A stretch of 9,948 bases of DNA from DATFLL01 sp035267785 (GTDB taxonomy: Bacteria > Pseudomonadota > Gammaproteobacteria > DATFLL01): contig DATFLL010000113.1 in assembly GCA_035267785.1 (NCBI GenBank), positions 1 to 9,948 of the forward strand, in the 5' to 3' direction. The notes under the pieces were generated by a model that was given only the letters and a program-made list of their open reading frames with translations, searched no databases and was not told where the DNA came from. Shown one piece after another: positions 1-7,200 of the stretch. Position numbers and translations under genes: made by a program. Each line of letters begins with the position of its first letter. Within the stretch, counting starts at the first letter, position 1.

Positions 1-73
1 TCTGTCGGCGATTTCCCCGCTGTGTAACGTGATGAGGATATCCGGGCACTACCACTCGAGCCATCCTGGCCAT
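1..73 (-). CDS. REP-associated tyrosine transposase (Y1_Tnp/RAYT, IS200-like), N-terminal 24 codons, cut by the left edge
   Basis: Read on the minus strand from the ATG at 73-71, the 24 codons give a peptide that starts MARMARVVVPGYPHHVTQRG and continues NRRQ. This is the characteristic N-terminus of REP-associated tyrosine transposases: a short basic start, then VVPGxPHHVTQRGNRRQ. These are single-strand DNA transposases of the HuH/Y1 fold that act on REP-type palindromes; the two His (residues 14-15) and the TQRGNR stretch are the visible family marks. The catalytic HuH pair and the tyrosine lie outside the window. The start is supported by a near-perfect Shine-Dalgarno AAGGAGGT at 86-79, 5 bases upstream. 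A pair of direct repeats lies 49-109 bases upstream. Whether the gene is complete beyond the edge cannot be judged. Confidence 0.85.
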   Translation of the reverse strand, partial: MARMARVVVPGYPHHVTQRGNRRQ

Positions 74-121
74 TGTCGACCTCCTTCCATGGACACTTGC
101 GTCGTCAGTTCATGCGATCAC

Positions 122-182
122 GAAATAGGTATACTGTCCCCGGAATTCCGGAATTCGGAAATAGGTATACTGTCCCCGGAAT
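122..182. repeat. Two identical 25-bp direct repeats with a nested GGAATTCC palindrome, upstream of the transposase
   Basis: The 25 bases at 122-146 recur exactly at 158-182, with an 11-base spacer (36-base period). Each copy contains the core GGTATACTGTCCCCGG. The spacer adds EcoRI-like GAATTC palindromes, including a 12-bp palindrome CCGGAATTCCGG at 140-151. On the minus strand the core reads CCGGGGACAGTATACC. From memory, GGGGACAG-type repeats commonly flank REP-associated transposase genes, so these are inferred to be the element's flanking repeats. A 65-codon forward ORF over this stretch (29-226) owes much of its open frame to the repeat (it encodes EIGILSPE twice) and is not annotated as a gene. 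Confidence 0.75.
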
Positions 183-331
183 CCCGCGCATTGCTCTCGT
201 CCTTTATTGACCTCGACAATCAATAAATGATCACGATTAGCAGTGCGTGTCTACCCAATCCTCTTTATGCATAAATTACTGTTTTTGATCGCGATTTTGT
301 GGGGATAGTTCAGCCTCCGACACCTTTTTCT

Positions 332-898
332 TTATGAGTTACGCGCATGCCCCGACTGTTTCAATCGATAGAACCCCACCAAATCTCTCTCGTTTTTCTC
401 AAAAACGTCTAGCAAAGCATTTAGCCCATATTTGATTTTTTTTGTGTACTCGCTATTAGTAATGAAGCACACTAGAAGCACATCCCAATCGGGGCAATCT
501 TGTTTAAAAGAAATATCGAAGCCATCAACCAACGTATCTACAGACAAGATGAGCGCTGCGTACCAATTATGGTTAATAACATATTCGTTGGTAGTGAGAG
601 GAACAGTATCACCAAGGCCAATTGGCGACTTAGTTTCATGGTAGCGTTGCAAAGAAGCAACCACTTTGCCGAGCTCAGAATCATCGGCGTCCGAAATACA
701 TAGAAACGCCCTACTGCTATTTCGGGGCAACGATACACATAAATTTAAGTCGTCCCCAATATTCGATAACGCTGCCGCATAAATGTCGCGCGAATCAGAG
801 GTAAAGCTATATTCTTTAGTATAAAAGTCACCGACTGGCGGAATCTGTTTAAAAACAGACTTTAGCAGTAACGCCTGTTTTTTAGACAATTCCAGCAT
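332..898 (-). CDS. Candidate CDI immunity protein, SUFU-like (Suppressor of fused family), 188 aa
   Basis: This small cytosolic-looking protein has no signal peptide or membrane span and is encoded directly after the toxin gene, the standard place for CdiI. The C-terminal half follows the layout I recall for SUFU domains: a helix with RYHE, then a GLGDTV turn, a strand WYAALILSVD, a strand DWDVLLVCFI, and an acidic/amphipathic end NSEYTKKIKYGLNALLDVFE that parallels the SUFU ending 'PIT..E....L..G..ALL..F'. SUFU proteins are a known immunity superfamily of polymorphic toxin systems. The start ATG (898-896) is 8 bases past the exoprotein stop. The likely ribosome site, TAGGA, includes that stop codon, so translation is probably coupled. 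Sampled lines are about 33-40% G+C, far below the exoprotein body, which fits acquisition with the toxin tip. The immunity role rests on position; the SUFU assignment is from memory and moderate. Confidence 0.8.
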   Translation of the reverse strand: MLELSKKQALLLKSVFKQIPPVGDFYTKEYSFTSDSRDIYAAALSNIGDDLNLCVSLPRNSSRAFLCISDADDSELGKVVASLQRYHETKSPIGLGDTVPLTTNEYVINHNWYAALILSVDTLVDGFDISFKQDCPDWDVLLVCFITNSEYTKKIKYGLNALLDVFEKNERDLVGFYRLKQSGHARNS

Positions 899-906
899 AA
901 TGCGTC

Positions 907-1260
907 CTAATGTTCTCGTTCTTTAAATTGCTTAATCTTTGTCCGTATCCTGTCAGTTGGATTCTTAGGGACATACTTCCCCGGACCTGGCTCGTCGCTG
1001 AGTATATGATTGTACTTCGACGGATTGCAACCACCCTTCCCGCCACAGGAGCCGGCTAGGTTATCCAAATCATTTGCTAAAACGTCCAACTCTTCTAGGC
1101 TTGCACGTCTCTTATTGCCTTCCTTTACAATACGGTCAACGGGGTCAATGTGATCGGCTTGAGTTGCTGGTCGCTCCTGGCAGTATTCACAGACTCGTCC
1201 GTCGCCAGTCACTTTTTTTCGGTTCTGTCTATATCTTGGTGTCTTGCGAAGATCTCGGCC
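907..1260 (-). other. Domain: HNH-type nuclease toxin tip of the exoprotein (residues about 2368-2484)
   Basis: The end of the exoprotein carries the HNH/zinc-finger signature in order: Cys2391-x2-Cys2394, Asp2403-His2404-Ile-Asp-Pro, Asn2434-Leu, Cys2439-x5-Cys2445, Asn2446 and Lys2449. In HNH enzymes the Asp-His pair and the later Asn coordinate the catalytic metal, while the four Cys hold a structural zinc. The second pair is spaced by five residues rather than the usual two. An Arg/Lys-rich linker (about 2335-2388) precedes it and could bind DNA. The expected activity is DNA cleavage in the target cell; DNA as the substrate is inferred from the family. Confidence 0.85.
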
Positions 1261-4200
1261 GACGATTGCGCCTTCTCGTCGCGGGCTTGCGGAAACCCGT
1301 CGGCCCGCCGGCTGCCGAACGATTGGCCGTTGTGCGGTCGTTCGAGTATCGGCGGAATCCGGAAACTCGAATGGCACTGTCTCCGCCCTCTGCACTGTGC
1401 GTCGGGAAAAAACGGCCTTAGGCGATACCATAACACCACCGCTGTCCCCCAATCCGAAATGCTGAATATATGTTTTCGCGTTATCGAAGAGTGCTTTGTT
1501 ACCCTCTGGTGTATTGACAGACAGATAAGAGAAATGGAAGCCGGTTTGGTTTAATTTCAGCGACGCTGCACGATTTGTACGGTAGTCATCGAAGGTCCGA
1601 ATCTGGTATTTCTGGGTCTCGATAACTTTCTGTAAGCCCGCGAACTGCTCGCGGGTCAGTTGTCTGTCCCGCGCGAGTTCGGCGCTGGCGCCAGCCGCAT
1701 CGGAGGCAGCGAGAACACGCGAATCCACCCGGTATGCTATTCCGGGGAGAACCTTGGTGTAGTCATTAACACGACCGTAGACCGCGCGGACGTCACGGTT
1801 TGTGAGCGCCGCAGCATTAATTATCGGATTGTCGTAGGCAGGGGTTCCACGGGCATCGAACGTGCTTCCGCCGCCGACGTCGACTGGAGGAGTTTGGACA
1901 GCGACTTCGAATAGGAAGGCGGCGGCCCTTGGGTTTTCCTTGAAACGGCCGGCCCAGCGCTTGTCGACCTGCCGCAGCGCCTGTTCGGTCAACTCCGCAA
2001 CGGCCTCGCCATAGGTCTGTCCTGTTGCGTCTGCATACTCACCGGCATGCTTACGAATCAAGCGAGCCTCAATCGGGTGAAGCTGCCTGGGGTCGAATAC
2101 CGCGCTGGGCCGGGTTTGGACCCATGCATTACCGGCGCTTACGGTCGAACCATCTTGGAAGTCGCGGAGCCAGGCATCTTGATGATAGCTGGCGGCACCA
2201 ACATCTGTGTCATAACCACCCAGCCACGAGTACGCATCCCACACATCGCTGGCGGACTGACCGAAAGAGTCCGCCAGGCTCTCTTCCGTCGCGGTGTCGT
2301 AGCCATAGCCCTTTGCGTCGGCGAGCGCGTGGTAACCCTCGTGCCCGATAACAAAGAGCTTGTGGTCCGTGTTGGTCAGATCGGTAGCATAGGCGTTTAT
2401 CGCGATCTGACCAGTGACCGTATCGTATCCACCCATGGCAAAGTTCTTGTCGAACCGCGCGCCCGCGGTATCCAAGCCAATTGCAGTGGGGTCGCCGTTG
2501 TAGATATGCAGACCGGCGGCTTGCGCGAGACGCTTGCCATCGGTTGTGTCACGAACGTATGCGGCCATGGCCGCCTGAATCTGCTCCGGGTAGGCGTCGG
2601 CTTGATTCAGGCCAGCCCGAAGCGCCGCGTTGTGGAGCAGCATGGCGAATGACTGCCGCTGGTTATACTTGTCACCCATCAGGCGCTGATAGTCGCGCGC
2701 GCCGAATTTGTCGTTGGTGAGTACCTTGTCGATGCCCGTCGCAACGTCGGCGCCATGCCGATACGTGTCGTAGAAGTCCTTACCGATATCGCGCCAACCC
2801 TGAACACTCAACATCCGATGATCGATGGTGACGTCAGCGTCCAGTCCGCCGGTGTTGCGGTGGGCGGTGACCGTCTGGAAACCGTCGATATCGCGGTTCA
2901 GTCCGGTCGGTAGCCCATCGTCGGCCACAAGGACGGTGCCCTGTCCGATAGTGGCGTGGGTGATCTGGCCGTAGACGTGACCGCCGAAAGCCAGTTGAGC
3001 GCTGGTCTTGGCGCTGTTGGGGACGCCGCCGCCGGTGGACGGGTTCTTGTCGGTACCGCGATCGGTGCTGAAGCCGGCGCTCCAATGGTCGGCGTTGTCG
3101 GTGTCGGTGAGGTCGTGGACGCGCAGGCGGCGGGTGCGCAGGGTCAGGTTGCCGCCGTCGGTGCCGTCGGTATTGATCTGGGCGACCAGGGCGCCGGTAA
3201 TATCGGTCGTCTCGCCGGTGTCGATGGCGACGGAGCCGTGGCCGATGAGCGTGGTCGGGGTATCGACCCAGCGCCGGTCCTGGCTGCGGTGGCCGCCGTT
3301 GACGCCGACCCGTCCGGTGCCGTAGCTCAATCCTGCGTCCTGGCCGCGGGCGTACGTGGTGTTCTGACGGCTGGCGATGTCCAGGTTGCGCCCCGTGTCT
3401 ATCGCGAGGTCGTTGGCCTCGAGGTTGGCACCGGCGATATGGGTGTCGCGTCCCGTGTGCACGGTGAGGGCGCTGCCGGCGGCGAGCTGGCTGTTGCGCC
3501 AGGAGACGCTGTCACTGCGGTCCGAGCCGACGCTGGCGCCGGCATTCCAGCTCGCGGTGTTCGCGCCGACGCCGTAGGTCCCGACGCTGTACTGGTAGGA
3601 CACCGAGCGCCGGTCCTGTCGGCTGCTGTCGGTGTTCCGGGCGGCCTCGATGGTGACGTCGTTGGCGGCGGCCAGAGTCAGGTCGTGTTGGGCGCCGAGG
3701 TCCGAGCCCTGGATGTGAAGGTCGGCGCCCGAAGTCAGTGCCAGATCCCGGCCGGCCACCAGACTGGAACCCACGCTGCGGGACTGGCTTTGGTCAGTGC
3801 TCGTTCGTCTGCCGTGGAGCTCGAACATCGCATCGGCATAGAAGCCCGTGCCGGCGCTGCTCGTGGCAGCCGCGCCCATGCGCTCGCCCGCCTGGCCCAC
3901 CTGCACGGCGGCGTTGAGCTCGTTGACCTTGGCCAACGCCACGTTGGCGACGTAGTACTTGCGATCCTCGCTGCGCAGGCGAACATCGTCGGGGGTGACG
4001 AGCCCTTTCTTTTCGTCCGCCTTCATCTTGGCCAGTTCGCGGTCGAACTTGGCGAGCGCGTCCTCGGCGGCCTGGCGCTGCTCTTTGGCGCGTTTGTAGG
4101 TCTGGAAAGACTGGGCGAAGTCGTTGTAGGCATTGCCCACGCCCACGGACAGGCGCAGGTCCGCCGTGGTCAGCTTCTCGGCGCGCTCGAGTACATCATC

Positions 4201-7200
4201 GGCGCTGAGTACGGACAGCCCCTTGTCCGCCGTGAGGCTCAAATCCCGGCCCGCCTGCAGGCTGGAGGCGGCGACCGTGGTCTGCCCGCCCGAGTGGACG
4301 CTCAGGTCGCCCCCGAAGGCGAGGCTGGAGCCGCGCTGCGTGAGCTGGCTCTGGTCGGTCTCCTCCTTGCGGTATTTGCCGTCGATACCCGCCGACAGTC
4401 GGCGGCCGTCCCATTGAGCGGACGCGCCCTTGATGCGGGCGATGCTGTGCTCCTCGTGACTGGTAATCCGGTCGACGGAGGCGAGTACCTGGACGTCACC
4501 CTTTGCATCGAGCGTCCCTTGGCCGTTGGCATGCAGCCTGGAACCGCTGGCGGTGATATCGCCTTGCGCGTACGCGCCCAGATCCCCCCCGGCACCGACA
4601 TCGGCGCCCTGCTGATGCAGGCCCTGGGTGTCGACGCGGTCGGTCTTCTGCAGGACGATGCCGCTGGAGGCGACGATCTTGCCGCCCGTTGGGTCGAGCA
4701 TGGCAATCGCGCCGATCCCCAGGGCGGCGAGACCGTTGAGCTTCTCGCTGTGATAATTCCAGCTGTGGTGCTGGAGCCCCACGCTGGCGATGCGCAGGTT
4801 GCCGATACGTGCCGAGTCGGACTCGTCGAGGACGTGGCCGTCATCACCGGCCAGTCTTTCTGTCTCACGGTCATCATCCGAGCGGTATGCCCCGCCGAAC
4901 TCCATCGTCCCCGCGCTGGCGACGTCGGCGCCGGCAACGATGACGTCGCCGGATCGGTCACTACGGCCCGTGCTGAAACGCAGGTTTCCGCCGCTCTTGA
5001 GGTGGCTGGCGGCCAGGGACTCGGAATAGTGCCCGCGATCGTCCTGCTTGGTGTAGACCAGTCCGTCACTGGTGTGTTGGTAGCGATAGAAGTCGGTGTC
5101 CTTGCCGGCAAGCAGAAGGATATCGCCGCCACGAGTGTCGAGACTCGCATCGCCACCGCTGCTCGCGCTGCTGGCCACGAACGTCGTATCCCCACCGCTT
5201 GCCAGGTCGAGCGTCCCACCGGCGTTCAGATGAGCGCCGTGCTCCGTGGCGGTGTGGGTTGTGATGGTCGTCGTCTTCTTCGTACTATTGAGAAAACCGC
5301 CGTAGTCGATCTTGCTCGCCGAGGTGTCGTGCGTATCCCGCGCGGCCAATAGCTGGAGGTTGCCGCCGGCGGTCAAGTTCGTATCCCCACCGGAGTTGAC
5401 CTCAGCAGCCTCTATCCGCAGGTCGGCCCCCGCATCCAAGCTCAGCCGACGGCCGGCGCTCAAATCGGTGACAGCATGAGTGACGCGGGTGTCCGTCCTG
5501 TTCCAGCCATTCACACGGCGGTTGTCGCGGTTGGTCAGTGAGAGGGCGTCGATCGACAATTTGCCGCCGGCATTCAGGCTGACATCGCGCCGAGCGGTCA
5601 CCTGTCCGCCCGCCAGATTGAGGGTCCCGCCGGCCGAGAGATTCATGTCCTGCCCGGCGTTCAAACTCGCGATTCGGGTGACGCTCGAATGGATATCAGC
5701 GCCCGCATGGAACGTGTGAACAACGCTGGCACTGCGCAGATCGCCGCCAGCCGCAATACGCAGCCCGGCGCCTGCGTCAATTGTTCCTCCGCGATTGTCG
5801 AAGTCGCCGCTGGTGGCGATGGCGGTCGAATCGCTCGACGTAATATTGCCCTCGTTCAGCAGACTGGCCGCGTTGATGGCAACGCGGGTGCCGCTCAGCC
5901 GCGCCGTCCGGCGCTGCGCCAGGAGCTGACGGGTCTTGGGGCTTAGGTAGAGGCGCGGTGCCAGCACCGTGCGGCCCTCGACCTGGGTGTTCACATACCA
6001 AAGGATGTCCTCGGTCAAATCCGCGACCTGGTCGTCGCTCAATGCCTGGCCGAGTTGGAGATCGAGGCGATCGCGCTCATCGGCAGCTTGGTCGGCGAGG
6101 CGCCGATACTGGGCGTTGTTGCTTTGCGCATCGGCGAACAGGAAACGGGTGCCGGCCGTGTCGCGCACTTGGTCGGCCAGCAGGCGCTGGTCATAGGCCG
6201 CGTCACCGAGGAACAGCGTCGGGTCTTTGCCCGGCTGATAGCCGATGCGCTGCAGGAAATACTGCGAGCCCAGGAGCTCGCTGACATCGATCAGATTAGG
6301 GTCAGTCTCGATGAGATACGGATTATTCGCCCTCGGCGCGGGGTTGGGGCGGAACAGCCCGCTGTCGCCCGGAAGTGTAAGACCGGCCAAGGGATCGGTC
6401 GGTTGGTTAACGGATGCGCCGGCGCCGCCGGTCGTGGTAACACCGTTGTTGGTTTTCTGGGATGCGTTGATGGACAGCGTTCGGCCGGCTTGAACGCTCG
6501 CGGGGATAGACTCACCGGTATTGCGTATGGCTTGGTAATGGTAGTAGATCCAGCCGTATGTGGTATCGTGTCCTCCTATGCATCCGCCACCGATGCTGTG
6601 ACCATGTCTACACGGTCGCCCTGTAATACCCCAATATTTTCCGAGCTGGTCATAGGCCTCGCGCAACTGATAGGCGTGATTAGTGAAATTCTTCGCATTG
6701 ATGTCGATGTCACCGGCCGCGAAGATGTCAGACAGCTCGTTGGTGAATGAATCCGCGGTGGCGGTCAGGTCGCCATCGGTCTGGATCAAGCCTCGCGTCA
6801 GATTGGGATTTTGACTCTCCTTCCAGTTGTACTTCCAATAATTCCAGTCGAAATACGTGTTATGACGCACCGCCGGCCGATCGGTCTGAGCCGTGGACGT
6901 CGGCGGATCGCTGGAGGGAAAGTTGTGGGTGTTGAGCACCTGGTCGGCGGCCAGGGTCATGTCGCCGCCGCTTTCGACGCGGCCGCCGCGGTTGTTGAAG
7001 GCGACCATGCGCGAGCCGCTGAGGCCCGCAGCGTTCAACGCGTTCATTGCGAACAGCTCACCGCGGTTCGCGAGTGTGCCGTCGGCCCTGAGCGCCATAT
7101 TCCGACCGGCGAAGACGAGGACGCCCTCGGCGTTGGTGATGTCGCCGCTGGCGGCGAGCTCGAGGTCGCCGCGCGCGGCGAGCTGATTCGCGTTGTTGAT

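Noticed and set aside
29..226. Forward 65-codon ORF at the left edge
   Set aside because: It overlaps the start of the transposase on the other strand and the direct repeats, which encode EIGILSPE twice. No ribosome site and no known family.
203..227. AT-rich inverted repeat TTTATTGA-N9-TCAATAAA as a terminator for the immunity gene
   Set aside because: The pairing is perfect, but the stem is almost all A/T and no U-run follows on the minus strand. It lies about 105 bases past the immunity stop, so a terminator role is not supported. Otherwise 183-331 shows nothing definite.
332..1620. Orphan toxin-immunity modules or a frameshift in the toxin tip
   Set aside because: The exoprotein frame is unbroken to its stop and no second toxin-like tail or extra immunity ORF is visible between the immunity gene and the transposase.
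2956..5352. Long forward open frame of 798 codons opposite the exoprotein gene
   Set aside because: It is antisense to the haemagglutinin repeats. Its Gly/Ala/Val-rich sequence is what high-GC codons give when read on the opposite strand, no domain is recognisable, and the minus-strand frame is clearly the real one.
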